From: Laetiporus sulphureus 93-53
Lineage: Eukaryota > Basidiomycota > Agaricomycetes > Polyporales > Laetiporaceae
Direction of reading: 5' to 3'
NCBI RefSeq assembly: GCF_001632365.1
Contig: NW_024468537.1
Coordinates: 29,964 to 93,963, forward strand
DNA length: 64,000 nt
The notes under the pieces are model-generated. The model saw only the letters and a list, made by a program, of their open reading frames with translations. It was not told where the DNA came from and made no database searches. Both the position numbers and the translations under genes were made by a program. Of this stretch, positions 12,601-24,117 are shown piece after piece (position 1 is the stretch's first letter; every line of letters starts with the position of its first letter).

Positions 12601-14196
12601 CCTAAGGATCGTATTCGATCAGTGGGAACGCCGATGAGCAAACGAATCTTCGAGTTGAGAAGGAATTCGAGGCAGCTGTAGCGAAGGGCCTCCGTCCATG
12701 TGCGTCATGCTGGTCCTCTGCCACTGTTGTGATCATCATTGATTGTCCAACGAAGGCCCGACTTGCAAGAAGATGATGGACTTGCGGCCCGCAAATGTCT
12801 TCCGCTCCTCTGCATTTGAGCCGTCAGACGAGGAGCTCCGAAGTGCAAAGCGTCGAGCGCAGAACGCGCGCCACCGGGCGGCTGGGCGCTCAGACGCAGA
12901 AACATCTGTTCCCTGTCGCCAGCAGATCGAGGAGATCGTCGACCTGAGCTCTAGCTCGGAGGAGGACCTTCCTGACGTCTCGCAGCTCCTGTCCGCTGCA
13001 GCGTCGACTTCACCTAGCTCTCAAGCGAAAAGGAAGGAGAAAAGCAAGAAAACGGTGGACAATACTGAAGGCAGCGACGCTGTAGATGATGTTCGTGTCG
13101 TCCTAAATTACGTCCAACAATCACTGCTTATTGTTTTGGCTTTACATCATTAGGACATGGAGATTAGCGTGACCATGAAGGAGATCATGGGCAAGAAACG
13201 GGCCCAGCAGAATGGCAATCCAAGAGCGACGCGCTCGGATCCCGAGGGACCGTGGGAGATGTCGGACGCGCTCATCGCGACATGGAAGCGGAGCGATGAC
13301 AATATGGAGCCGAGCACGAAGATGCTGGCGCTCATCGAATGCCTCAAGGAGTGGGAGGCCTCGGGCGACAAGATCATCGTCTTTTCGCAGTGTGAGTTCA
13401 CGATCGATCCTTTGTCAACGGTTCGCTAAATTGTCGAATGATGCTAGGGACATCGATGCTAGATTTGATCGAGACACTGTTTTCGCGCTACGGCATTCGC
13501 AGCCTGCGGTACGACGGCAAGATGAGCCGCGGGGCGCGCGAGGAGGTCTTGATGCAGTTCAGGAAGCCGGGTGGGCTGAAGGTCGCTTTGATCAGGTGTG
13601 TCGCGTTAACCTACGCTTTCGCGCGAGTGTTTAGACTGCCTTTAGCACGAAGTGTGGTGGGGTCGGTTTGAACCTCGTCTCAGCTAACCGCATCGTGAAG
13701 TAAACTTGTTCTCCGTTTCGTCGATCTGACCGCAAAGCCTTGACTACGTATCCCCAGCATGGATCTTGGGTGGAACTATGCCTCCGAGTCGCAGGCGTAC
13801 GATCGCGTCCATCGGCTTGGCCAGGACAAGGAGGTATTTGTGAAGCGCCTTGTCGTGCGCGACACAATTGAGCAGCGGTAGGTGTCGCGTGGAGCAGAAG
13901 GGGGCTTGCTGTAGAGCTCACATGTTTCCAGGATGCTCAAGCTGCAGGAGACAAAAGTCGGTGAGTGCGACTCCGAATCACCACACGGCCCTTGGTGAGT
14001 GAACGTTCATTGATCTCCAAAATCAGGCCTCGCGGAAGCCGCGCTCGGCGAGGGGACAGGTATCAAGTTGCACAAGCTGAGCGTCAAAGAGCTCAAAGAC
14101 GTATGTTACTCATCATTTGCTGCGTCTTGCGGTGCCGACCTGATGTTCCAATAGCTATTCGGTATGAACAAGAACAATAACAGCCAATCTCAATAA
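9641..14196 (+). CDS. SNF2-family ATPase with internal RING finger (RAD5/ULS1-like)
   Basis: Nuclear DNA-dependent ATPase of the Swi2/Snf2 superfamily with a RING domain between the two helicase halves, as in Rad5, Uls1 and related E3 ligases in DNA damage tolerance and chromatin regulation. I chose the ATG at 9641 (MSDTYSTPK). A basic segment GRKKKR near 9845 may be a nuclear signal. Walker A (ADEMGLGKT) is assembled across a 17-nt exon at 10575-10591 and the exon at 10642. Motif II reads LDESQFIRN near 11090. Motif III is the CLTGTPITN block near 11230. The RING signature is C-P-V-C ... C-G-H-E-I-C-A-E-C at 12340-12530. Helicase C-terminal motifs include SLRYDGKMS near 13500 and QAYDRVHRLGQ near 13800. 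The end is ...KNNNSQSQ with TAA at 14194-14196. Many short introns; not every exon was placed. Which orthologue it is remains open. Confidence 0.88.
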
Positions 14197-14438
14197 ACTA
14201 GAACCCCCCTAGTTGCCCGGTACTTTGCAAAGGAGGCAGTGTGCATGAGATGGCCGGTCCATATCGTTATTCTTCAGTTATGAGGTATGCTACGCCATAT
14301 GCCGACGTGTACAGTCCATCGCGTCGCGGTACATTACTCCAATCCTAAACCATTGTCCCAGTGTATATACGTTAGATCCTTTCATAACCCCACCCTGCTC
14401 CATCAAGCCCATTCCATCAAGAACTTGCTGCGAACCGA

Positions 14439-15034
14439 TCACAGGAGGAGCGCCATGGCGCCCGCTCCAACGCCGAGTGCCAGCTTCCATTGCTCCGCGT
14501 GTAAGCCCAACGCAGCAGCGCTTGAGCTACTTGCGGAGGTAGAGGTGGAAGATGCGGTGCCAGTCGAAGTGGTGGTCACGGTCGAGGCGGAGCTCGACGC
14601 AGGAATGGTGGCAGTAGATATGCTCCCTGACGCTGTGACTCCACTAGAGGTCGTGCTTGGAACGGTCTCGGTGGGAAGAGTCGCGAATGTAGATGTCGTC
14701 ACCTCGCTGGAAGTGACCGTGCCTGACAAAGGGAGCGAAGAGAGCGGGGGCGTGGCGGATGTTGATTCTGACACGGGTGCTGAGGTAAACACTGACGTGG
14801 GGGTGGTCTCGGTCACACTAGTGAGGCTACGCACAGTCAGCTTGCACGGTGATCTCGAGGTACACGGGAGGCGGACCGGCGAACTCACATCGAAGAAAGC
14901 GGAGTCCCGCTGAGCGGTATGGACGGCTGCAGAGACACCGTAATCACGGTCGACGATGTATCGACCTGGGGCAGCGCGCCAACCATCCCGTATACGCATG
15001 CGAGCAGGAAGAAGGAGATGCGAGCGGGAGCCAT
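14439..15034 (-). CDS. Small Ser/Thr-rich secreted protein, probably GPI-anchored
   Basis: Predicted cell-surface protein of 177 residues. Exon 1 is 14889-15034 and exon 2 is 14439-14826, joined by a 62-nt intron (GTGAGT...GTAG at 14827-14888); the join gives an in-frame Ile codon. The start at 15032-15034 gives a clear signal peptide (MAPARISFFLLACVYGMVGA). The body is almost only Ser, Thr, Ala, Val and Pro, typical of heavily O-mannosylated fungal wall proteins. The C-terminus is a short hydrophobic tail (LALGVGAGAMALLL) after a small-residue region, as in GPI-anchor signals. Function unknown; a structural or adhesive surface role is inference. Low-complexity sequence prevents a family assignment. 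Confidence 0.75.
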
Positions 15035-15690
15035 CTCGTCTTTCTCACGCTAGCGGAGCTGGGCCGTCAAAGATGGTGGAGGTCGTGAGCAGACGGGACA
15101 CGGGTAAGAACCGCTCAGAGTCGCCCTTTTATACAATGGGCACGACGGTAAGTGTGGGCCGAGCAGGTAAGGACTTGCTTGCTGCGCACGGTGTGATTGC
15201 GCGCATGATTGACCGCGGCGCGCCTCGGTACACGACATAAACGCGGTCACGTGAGGCAATATTAGCAGTACACACCAGTGTACACCGGAAGTGAGGTGAG
15301 TGAGCAACAGTTGTGGCCTCTCAAAAAAACATCGACCCGCTATCAATCATGTCAGCGATCCGAGAGGATGCAGCATCTGTACAGCCGGCACACCTCTGTC
15401 GGTCGTGTACAGCCTCGTGGCTGTGTTTAGGACCGCCCACGGTCAGCCATCGCCGGGGAACGAAGCGCTCTGCTCTGTTAAGGTTCTGTAGCTCACACGT
15501 AGAGTTATCCGACCCGATGAAACTAGAACAGAGTCTGTCTCCGCACCGCTACAGATCCAACTTGTGCAGATAACCAAGGTAGCATACCGACAACATGAAG
15601 TAGTCAACAGCACAACGCAACAGTCAGGATTATGAGATCAATCATTTCAGGCTGTCGGACCCAGAGGCTAAATCGCACACGACACTAGAT
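15035..15690. other. Gene-free stretch
   Basis: No supported gene between the GPI-type protein and paralogue A. The first 200 bases are the likely promoter of the GPI-type gene. A minus-strand open segment near 15710-15840 may be a decayed last exon of paralogue A (see that entry). Confidence 0.4.
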
Positions 15691-15856
15691 GTTGTCAAGT
15701 TGTGTCAGGACCTACCCGAAGGCCGAGCATGAATGCAGCAATGTACAAACCATTGGGTGACGAGTGCACATAGCTAATCTCCTGAGTATCTGCTGTGACG
15801 GCGGCCTCGAACGTCACGCCCACTGATCAGGTGAGAGTTTGTTTTAGCAACGGCCC

Positions 15857-16162
15857 TCACAGCGTCATGAGCGATAAGTGACTCGCCTCTGGAACAATCA
15901 AGCTCAAGGAGGGCACTACGGTTGGGGAGCCGAACTTTACAGTCGCAGTGAGCTCGTTGGTCTTCTCGCCTTGAAGCAGCGCCACGTACTGCTGGCGCGT
16001 CGTGGCTTTGCCGTTCGCTGTGATACTGGCGTTGGTCGCAAGGAACAGATCAAGCGCGGCGTTCAAGTCGCTCTGAATGGTGGCTTCGTAGGTGTTTTGG
16101 ATGCCCTGCTCGATCCAGGAGGCGAAAATGAGCTCGATGGGGCCGCCGGGATTCGTGGTCAT
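15857..16162 (-). CDS. Small protein, paralogue A (possible NTF2-like fold), 3' end uncertain
   Basis: The ATG at 16160-16162 gives MTTNPGGPIELIFASWIEQG. The reading frame aligns by eye with the N-terminal two thirds of the gene at 50.7 kb: both have a short Pro/Gly start, an amphipathic first helix, an ITANGK/ITVNGK segment, then QQYVALLQGEK/KQQLQGEK. Size and pattern suggest an alpha+beta NTF2-like domain, but that is inference. In the homologue an intron begins right after a GAG codon; here the same place reads GAG-GCGAGT, so a rare GC donor may be used. The segment downstream near 15700-15840 is partly open but does not join in frame, so the 3' end may be decayed. Without splicing the frame stops at 15857. 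Confidence 0.5.
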   Translation of the reverse strand: MTTNPGGPIELIFASWIEQGIQNTYEATIQSDLNAALDLFLATNASITANGKATTRQQYVALLQGEKTNELTATVKFGSPTVVPSLSLIVPEASHLSLMTL

Positions 16163-16653
16163 GTTCGACCATGATTCCAGTGGGAGCGAGGGCGTCTGTT
16201 TGCCTGTCTGTCCGCCCCGTCTCTCAGCCATCTGCCGTAACGATGAGCTGGCGGCAGCGGAAGATGCTCGCAACAGTAACTGATCATCGTTCTCATGCTT
16301 TGACCCATCGCGAGGAGGTCATCAGTGCAGCGAGAGGTAATGTGGCTCTGAACCTGCGCTTGTTTCACTGTTTCGAACCCGCTCTCTGTGCACCGACCTC
16401 AGGGACAGGTATCGCAGCAAGAGTAATGTGGCGAGAGCAAACGGAGAGTGTTTCAAAACAGCTTTGGGCGCAGCGTGGAAGGCTGGACAACGTACCACAT
16501 ACCGCTCGTTTTGATGCGCCACTACGTTACCGGGCGACCGGGCGCCCGACAGCATTCAGGTTGGCAGGTGCGTACGGCACTCGGAGCGGAGCTACTTGTG
16601 TGGTTGCCGAGGGTCCCCAGGCAACTCTCGTAGACGAGATGAGAGATGGCAAC

Positions 16654-16780
16654 AATCGGCAACAATCGGCTTGCTGTCCGTGTTCGTGTATCTGCAGGCA
16701 CCGTCGAATCGACCGACCTGCATCGATGCCATTAAGATGACAGTTGTAGTTTAGACACGGCAACAGCGTTGTTGCCGATT
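16654..16780. repeat. 12-bp inverted repeat pair bounding about 100 bp
   Basis: AATCGGCAACAA at 16654-16665 is repeated in reverse complement at 16769-16780. The left arm sits in a direct duplication of AACAATCGGC (16651-16660 and 16661-16670). A further CGGCAACA/TGTTGCCG hairpin lies in the right arm. It may be a very small MITE-like remnant or chance structure. Confidence 0.4.
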
Positions 16781-18330
16781 CAAAACCATGCACTCTGTGC
16801 AAAGGCTGCAGCGCGTGAGTATGAAACAGCGATGCAAGAGATGTCGCAGAACAAGTTACTCGCGCCTACTGTCAATTCGACCGGTAATGCACCCGTTTGG
16901 TTATATAATCCATGAGGAATAAGTACGGAGTGATGATGTGCAAAGTCGAAAGGGAGGCAAGATACACTGTGACGTCAAAGTGCGAAGACCGGCAGTAGAA
17001 AGAATTGCCTCATCAGAGCAAGAATCGCTGCACCTAGAATGTATGTACGTACCAGCAAATCAGCCTTATGAATAAGCACTGAAAGCGCATGATTTTTCTG
17101 CCTCCAATTGAACAATGGTTTCCACAACCGGGCGCTGAACGGACAGCATAAATAGGTCTGAGGTAGCGATGCAGGAGAGTTCGGGCTAAGCACTGTCCAC
17201 ATCAAATCCGCAGATCTAACAGGGCCTGCTCTTTCATGGCGAATACCGATGCCATTGTCCACTCACCTTTGCGAATCCTGTCCATCAACGAATCAACCCA
17301 CGCTTGTGCGGAGACACAGGAAGGCCTCGAGCAATGTATAACACTTATTGGAAGGCGATTGACAGACAGCCCGTGAGTGATGCTATCGAAGGCAAGTTAT
17401 TCCGGGAATAATTTGTCGGAGGCAACTCATGCAAGGAGTTGAGTGGCATCGACTATCCGGTAACGGTCTGTTGGCGGCCGCCACACATTTCTTCGCGTTC
17501 CTTGGGACATCCGGCTGCTGTTACCTGAATCGCATCGACGAACCGCTTTCGAGTGGGAGCTAAAGATAGGTCGACGTGATGCGTTCAATCCATCAGTATT
17601 GGGATGGGCGCTGGGCGCTCCAAGATGGCTGTAGCTGCAGCTAGCCTAGTAGCCGAACAATGAGTTGATCGTTCGGTGGCGCGTTTCTATACAAACCAGC
17701 TTGGCATCGAGGGGATGATGTGGCGTGATGTCAAGCGCAGAATTGACATAAGGCGCACATTTCTATTTCTGACTCGCAAGGCCAGGCCCCGCGCGTCAAA
17801 GGGGCTCACCTATAGTACAGATTTTATTTGCAGTCTTAAGCCTGCGTTCAGAAAACCAAGGTGCTTGGATCATAAATTTTCGACAAAGCCTTTCTCTACG
17901 ACATGTAGCTTATACTTTCCGCTTATAGCTATCCAAATACGGTGTAACAAAAACAATTATTATTATTATTGTTAACAATTATGGCGAAGTTCAGCCTTGG
18001 AAGAAACTTTGAGCCGCAAGCTCGCGACACAAGACCTGATTGCTGTTACGTTGCAACTAAATTCTGTCCTTAAGGAGACGGGATGCTTCTTGTCAACATC
18101 TTCCTGCAGGCGACGTTCATGATGCAAAAAATTTTCTGAAGTTGCACCGCCGTTATATGATACTGCCGACACGGTCGTGCCTAAGCTTTTGCAAATTTGC
18201 GATCGTTACGGTCTCGAGACATGATGCATGATGCACGATGCATGAGCCACCAATATGTCATCTCGATGTCCGAGCATTTTTCGGTGGAACGCAGAATAGT
18301 CGGTATCCACCAGCTGCTACTCGGCTAGTC

Positions 18331-18349
18331 ATGGGCGCTGAGCGCCCAT
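18331..18349. repeat. Perfect 8-bp palindrome with 3-nt loop
   Basis: ATGGGCGC, then TGA, then GCGCCCAT. A related sequence, ATGGGCGCTGGGCGCT, starts at about 17604. Role unknown. Confidence 0.5.
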
Positions 18350-18744
18350 CAACATGCTCCCTAGCGCATTGTCGACGATACGGATGAGGAAATATGCGAA
18401 GGCTTTGCTTCAGTGGCTATTAGTTCGTATTGTCCTCGTCGAAATAGGTGCGTGGTACGTGATTGGACCCTTTTCGCTGAGCTGTCGAATTGATAGCAGA
18501 CGGCGAGGTCTTGACTGTTCACAGCAGGGGTTCGTAGGAATAGCGACCTGCCATGCATTTCCTGAATCAGTAAAGGCCTGCTGATGTATCAAACTGTCTT
18601 TGACATGGATCATTCGTTATCCTTGTCAACACAGTCAGATTTAGCCGCACATATATCTCATTAGTCGGTTTGTCGCCGTTCAGCAGTTTCTCCAGCTCGA
18701 ATCTCAAACTGTGACGCTTCTCATCCTGCTCCCCACACATCGCG

Positions 18745-21077
18745 ATGCGAACAGGTTTCAAAATGCGCTTCGGCTACAGACTGCTATATCTTCTGTTGAT
18801 AATCGTGCACGTACTACTCGTCCTCATGCATGTGGGCTTGCTCAGCGTCTGGGCTCTTCATGCTGAACAAGCTGTCATTGTTCCCCTTGATCAAGCTGGT
18901 GAGGTATCGACCCAAGTCATCTTTGCACTGCAGGTCTTCATTATTGTAAGTAGGGATCCTCATCGCTGATCCTTTCAGCTATACACGGCTCTTCTGCTAT
19001 TGATAACACAACGTCTCTCTATCAACAGTCTGGTCGACCGCCCTAAAACACTCACCGCTGTCCATGATATCTCGAATGCCTGGACAGGCTTGGGCTCTGC
19101 GCTCTTCAGCTTGGGAAGGCAGTTCTCCATACCTGCGGCAGTTTTCGGGACGCTCGGAGTGACGGTCTATCTCGCCTCCCTTTCTGTGTTGCACATTAGC
19201 ACGCCGTCTCTTTTTACCATGGATACGTACAACCAGACGGGCGCATTGTCTGTCGGCCTCACTGCTGGCATGCCCAACATCACTAATGCTACAATGTAAG
19301 TTTGTATATTAGTCGATATGAGGGCGTAAAGTCCTGAACAGACATTGCAGGCTTGGCTATGACCGTGGAGGCGCCTTGTGGGCAATCACAAGCACTATGC
19401 TTCCATACCTCATCTTTGTCAATAATCAGTCAACCCTAGGGCTTGCCAACGGTACTTTGTATGATATCTTGGATCCAAACATTGGCACAGGCAACGTCAC
19501 CGTGAACGCTACGACTGCCTCGGTGGCGTGCCACACTGTCCCAAATGCTGCTGCAGTCTTGACATATGCAAGTGATGAAGAGTACATCTGGACAGTACAC
19601 GCAATATACAATGATTACAACATCACATTTGACCTCGTTGGCATTCTCGGTAAGTGTTTACATGTTGCTAGAGTTGCAGAACAGCCTAACAAGGCCCAGC
19701 TAGTACAGGTGTTATAAAACAGTTTACATGGTATAACGAGGCCGAAAACTCCACGCTGCTCCTCGTAAGCACATTCTTATTGGTCCTTCATGTGGATACC
19801 GTTCTGGAGCAATGTTTTTTCTGTTAACGTAGGGCCGCAATGCAATATTCATAACCACATTCGGCGTGGTAGACAGTAAAGGGAACACGGGATCGTACAT
19901 CTCGGGTGCGCATACTGTAGCAGGGTCCTGGACTCGCGCTCACATGTTCTTCTTATGCCCACAGGGTACAATTACTCGGATCTGCAAATCATCGGATGCA
20001 CGCTTTCATGGAACTCGACCAAAGTCATCGTGGACTCAAGCACAAGATTTATTGTGGCGATGGAATCAGGAGTTGCTAACAATCGGTCGTCCGAATGGTC
20101 TGTCTGGAGTCCTGGTCTGCAGTCCTTCCCACAAGATAGACAGAATTTGGAACTTGACATGGTACGCTTCGTAATTGGAAACAAGCGAACTTCTCACTGA
20201 GCATGTCCGCAGTGGGCCGATATGTTATCTAGCTCGACTAGTGGGATGTTCGCGATCGGAAACACAAGCCCCAATAGTACAAGTTCCTCTGAGATAGTGG
20301 GCACGCAGACAGAACAGTCCGTGACAGAGCATACGGTCACACAATGAGTGCTGATTTTTCCGCAGGTCTGTCAAGCTGATTCTCCCGGCCTCCATCGATG
20401 GCGGCAACGTGACACTAACACAGTTTGAAAATGCCGTTGGTAAGTGACCTTCTAGCCTAGGCAAGCTCACGGCTAATACCAGGCTTCGTATGGAAGGTGA
20501 AATGACGGCGGATGTATTTTGGGCAGGTGAGTGCTGTGATTATGTGGTACAGTGTTGTCGCTGACGAGGCAACAGGTACTCACGTGTTACCTGCTGACGT
20601 TTGCCCGAACTGTTTGACACTCGCCCGCGGTTCAACTGGCGTTCCGAAAACAGTATCTCGTCTGAATGTACGTCCATTCGATCTGCCTTACCTTCCACGT
20701 CCTAAGGCCACTCTTCTTGTAGCTCAATCTGACAGCAGTAAGTGCTCCTGTCACTTGCATGATAATGTGCTGTAATGGTCCATCAGATACTCTTCGGTTT
20801 GGTCTCGTCTATCATCCTCCTCATCATCGCGGTCTTCTTGACATTCGGCGTCACAAAAACGAACCGCATGATAGATGGAATGGGCGTATTGCAATTCCTC
20901 TGGCTGGTCTCCGATCGTGCTACAATACAGAAGCGCCTTGCCGGCATCGACGAGCCAACAACGGGCGAACTACGCAAAGTCGGCATGTCTGAGACTGTCA
21001 GCATCAGAGACAAGACTGCAAGAGCAGAATCGATCGAGATGGAGTACAGTACGCTGGGCACAAAGGACTACGACTGA
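18745..21077 (+). CDS. Multi-pass membrane glycoprotein of unknown function
   Basis: The ATG at 18745 leads into a basic start and a strong membrane segment (LLYLLLIIVHVLLVLMHVGL). Further hydrophobic segments are at about 18930-19010 and 19130-19190. A long central region then has many N-glycosylation sequons (for example NQT, NIT, NAT, NGT, NVT, NST, NYS), so it is probably outside the cell or luminal. A last membrane helix (GLVSSIILLIIAVFLTFGVT) near 20810-20850 is followed by a charged tail of about 80 residues ending GTKDYD and TGA at 21075-21077. About nine short introns; exon borders between 20190 and 20780 are uncertain. The layout matches lineage-specific membrane proteins common in Agaricomycetes, but I cannot name a function. 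Confidence 0.75.
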
Positions 21078-22162
21078 TTTGTACGCGACCCTACTCACGA
21101 GCGGACGACGGGGCCGGCAGAGGTCACTGGTTATGCGATTGTGAGTAGCCTTTGAAAGTGACATAGTGTTTGAGAGCCGCCAAACGGAAACCGAGCCGCA
21201 CTAGTTTATACTTTGATCTTGCATCTACTTGCTCTACTTCTAGTTTCAGGACGTTCTTCGGATCAATTATGATGACTTGACATAGGTCTTATTTCATAAA
21301 ACACGATAATTTCAATGACCTTTGCATGTGGGGTATCGTTTCGGACGCTCAAAATCCAAATTCCTCTCTATGACGTGTTCAAATGAAACCATATCATCCC
21401 GCGGTGGAGACGCCGTATGTGTGAAGGACGCATTAGTGGCCTCGATGAAAGCGTGAGGGATGCGAGACGCCGGGTCTACACATCTCGTGAACAACCATTC
21501 GTGCCACCGACCCTAACAGTCTGTTGATAGAGCGTGATAAGCATACTGAGTGGCTGACATTATCAGTACTAGCCCGCGGAGACGGACTTCACCAAGATTA
21601 CATTCGATTCATATGGGTTCGCCAGCACTACTCGCTTGTATACCTTCGTTCGATGCCATCAGTGCCAGCCGTAGGCTGTTCTCGGGCTTGTCTTTACATG
21701 AGCGCAATGCCGACATCAACGACATAGCGCGGGCTAGCCGGAGCTATGATGAGAACTGCAAGGAGGCTTGGAGTATTTATGACGACGAGGGTGTAGGCTG
21801 GCGATGCAACGCACCCAATCAGCATGTGTTGCGACATTGACGTTGGAAGCCGCTGAATAGTCTGTTTCAAGCAATTTCAATGAGCATGCGGATGTCAAAG
21901 AGAATGAGCTCCACAGAGGAGGTTCTCTGTGGCCATTTCCTTCACCTCACAGGGCGTCTTCCGTAAGTCACGACCTGATGAATATGCACGAAAATTTCAC
22001 GCTCTATGCCCGCTGGCTACAGACGACCAACGATAATCATCGTCATAAATTCCGAAGCGACATGAACCATCTGGTGTCACCGCATACAGCATGGAACATC
22101 GGTTCATCAAAACATTCGTACAAAGTGTCAGCTTAGAACAAGAATCATACGCGTTCAGAACC
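21078..22162. other. Gene-free convergent intergenic region
   Basis: About 1.1 kb between the 3' ends of the plus-strand glycoprotein and the minus-strand membrane protein. Only short, unsupported frames on both strands; no repeat or RNA recognised. Confidence 0.4.
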
Positions 22163-23478
22163 CTATGTAGATGGTCGGGAGTTATCATTGCTGGGTTGCA
22201 CTCCGAAATTGACGTCAGAATGCGAGAAACCTCTAGGTTTGGTAATTCGAGTCCTGTCTGTTTCGAGCGAGTCCGGGGCCCCTTGTGACGAGCTGTGTGC
22301 GAAGTCCAGAGCACTAAGCTGATGGGTGTCAGGATTGTTCCACCGTGCAACTGCGGAATCCCGCAACAGCCGGACGCGTATGAATATGATGTTGAAGATG
22401 ATCGATACCATGGGCGACATCTGAGTGAGCTTCCATCAGCATGAGCGTCAAAGGAGAGGACAGAGTGATCCGTACGATGGCAGTCAAGATGTACACCACG
22501 CCCAAGGCGCGGATGGCCGAAACCAAAAGAACGATAAGTAGGGAGGTGTAGAGCGCCCCAGATTCGATGACGACGATGCGAATCGGGCGCAGAGTACGGA
22601 AGGATGACAGTGTTTGTAACCTGCCGGACCTGCGATCTACCACCCATATCCGGTACGCTAGCGCGGCTATGTAGCGGGAATGAAAAAACATCCAGTTCAG
22701 CTTGTCTGGTTCACACCTACCTGTTGCTGTAGCGTTCGCTGCGAGTGTGAACGAGTAGACGAAGATGATCCGCTCTCCGCTAACGATTTGGTGAGTGAAT
22801 GAATAAGCGTTGTAGAATATGCTTCCTATGGTAAATGAGATGAGATAATGACCAGAGGACGGTTATCTGCGTGTGCACCTAACGATCCAAGATACGCGAG
22901 ACACGGGAGAACGATGACGGTCCAAGTCTGCCAGACTGTGTAGCATCTGTAGATCTGGACGATGACTATGAGGAGGCAATCCACGAAATCTGGAGGTGGA
23001 GCGACGGAACGTACCACCACAGCGTCTCCAATGAGTGTTGATAACGCATACATCCCAACATCGACCAGAAATGTTGGACCCTGTTGGGCGGATAGGTAGT
23101 CTTCCGGTCCAGATGGACCTTGTGCATGGTCTACAAAAGCAATGATAGTGTCGAAGACACCGATGGTGACCTGCTATTCGTAGAAATGTATGTTGCGTAT
23201 CAGCACACCGTTTGAGGCAGGATTAACTGTACCACCAACGATAGTGGGCAAAATCCAGAGGACTATCGCCAACCCGAGCATCACGCGGTCGACCTTCGTG
23301 CTGCGTCGGGATAGGAACGTCCACGCTGTTGCAACAAATAGACAGCTTGCGAATCCTGCGAAGGGATGGTTACTTTTAACCGCATATTCTGCATGCCGTG
23401 CTCACCATAGCTGATTCCTTGTATCGAGACAGAGAGGATAGGAACGGCTGCGTTTTGCCCCGTGAGGCCCTGCGACAT
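22163..23478 (-). CDS. Multi-pass (about seven-helix) membrane protein, basidiomycete lineage family
   Basis: The ATG at 23476-23478 gives MSQGLTGQNAAVPILSVSIQ and the first helix is completed across an intron (donor GTGAGC, acceptor CAG|GA) to read FASCLFVATAWTFL. Following exons give a second helix (VMLGLAIVLWILPTIVGG), a third around MYALSTLIGDAVV, then IYRCYTVWQTWTVIVLPCL, GSIFYNAYSFTHQI..., the segment ALAYRIW, LYTSLLIVLLVSAIRAL and ILTAIMSPMVSIIFNIIFIR. A hydrophilic tail of about 65 residues ends at 22163. This D/E-x-x-YRCY-x-VW pattern is seen in a large family of uncharacterised Agaricomycete membrane proteins. Role unknown; receptor-like topology is inference. About six introns; joins listed are in frame. 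Confidence 0.75.
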
Positions 23479-24117
23479 GACGCCGGCTGAACGAGAGAGG
23501 GGGGAGTTCGCGCTGTGGATTCATGAAACAAGGTTTGAGCCGTTACAAATATCAATCACTCACGTCAAAGACGGTCTCGGATCAGCATTGACAAGACACA
23601 GTGCGATTCCTTGGTGGAGCTTCAGAACGATCCATGATCACCCGAATCCGGAGATGTCTCGTATACTAAAGATATAATGAACTTGAAGTTACCATGTGGA
23701 ACCAGCATTGCTTTCCCATGACCAACGAAAGAGAAGCTTTGGATATGTCTTGATGAGCGCCGCCACTTGCAATGTAGAGCATATTTCGCCGAGTGGAGAC
23801 CCGATCGCGACATTCATGATAAAGTTCGAGGGTCATTGTGCTCTCGTTGTCCTCACATCAATCATCTTCGAGATACATGGAAGGTAAATATAAGTAAGAT
23901 GAAGTCATTCATGCAGTTGCAGACAAAATGGACTCCGAGAGCGTGCACCAGGGTTCATCGTTGGCAAGCGCCCATCAGCCACATCCATGGACAAATAAAC
24001 ACGTCGCGCTTGTGGCTGCGCTTCGACGCCATGCGATACGGTACAGCATACCGGGAGCCAGGATTATCGTAATTATTGCATCGAAGCTGACATTCCAGCG
24101 TTCATACATTTCACTTC
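23479..24117. other. Gene-free stretch
   Basis: About 640 bases with the upstream region of the membrane protein and the 3' flank of the dehydrogenase. No supported coding frame. Confidence 0.4.

Larger units (their letters stand above)
16163..18744. other. Long gene-poor stretch with short inverted and direct repeats
   Basis: About 2.6 kb with no supported gene. Open frames here are short, have no recognisable product and overlap on both strands. Visible structure: a duplicated 10-mer and a 12-bp inverted repeat at 16651-16780, a GC-rich palindrome at 18331-18349, and a run of ATGC-type short repeats at about 18209-18245. The plus strand from about 18600 is probably the promoter of the membrane glycoprotein. 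Confidence 0.45.

Noticed and set aside
14287..14913. Plus-strand open frame of 208 codons rich in Val and Glu
   Set aside because: It is the complement of the low-complexity Ser/Thr codons of the GPI-type gene, which has a signal peptide and a good intron.
18209..18245. Run of ATGC-type short repeats, considered as a CRISPR or telomere-like array
   Set aside because: Units are under 10 bp, irregular and without spacers; simple low-complexity sequence.
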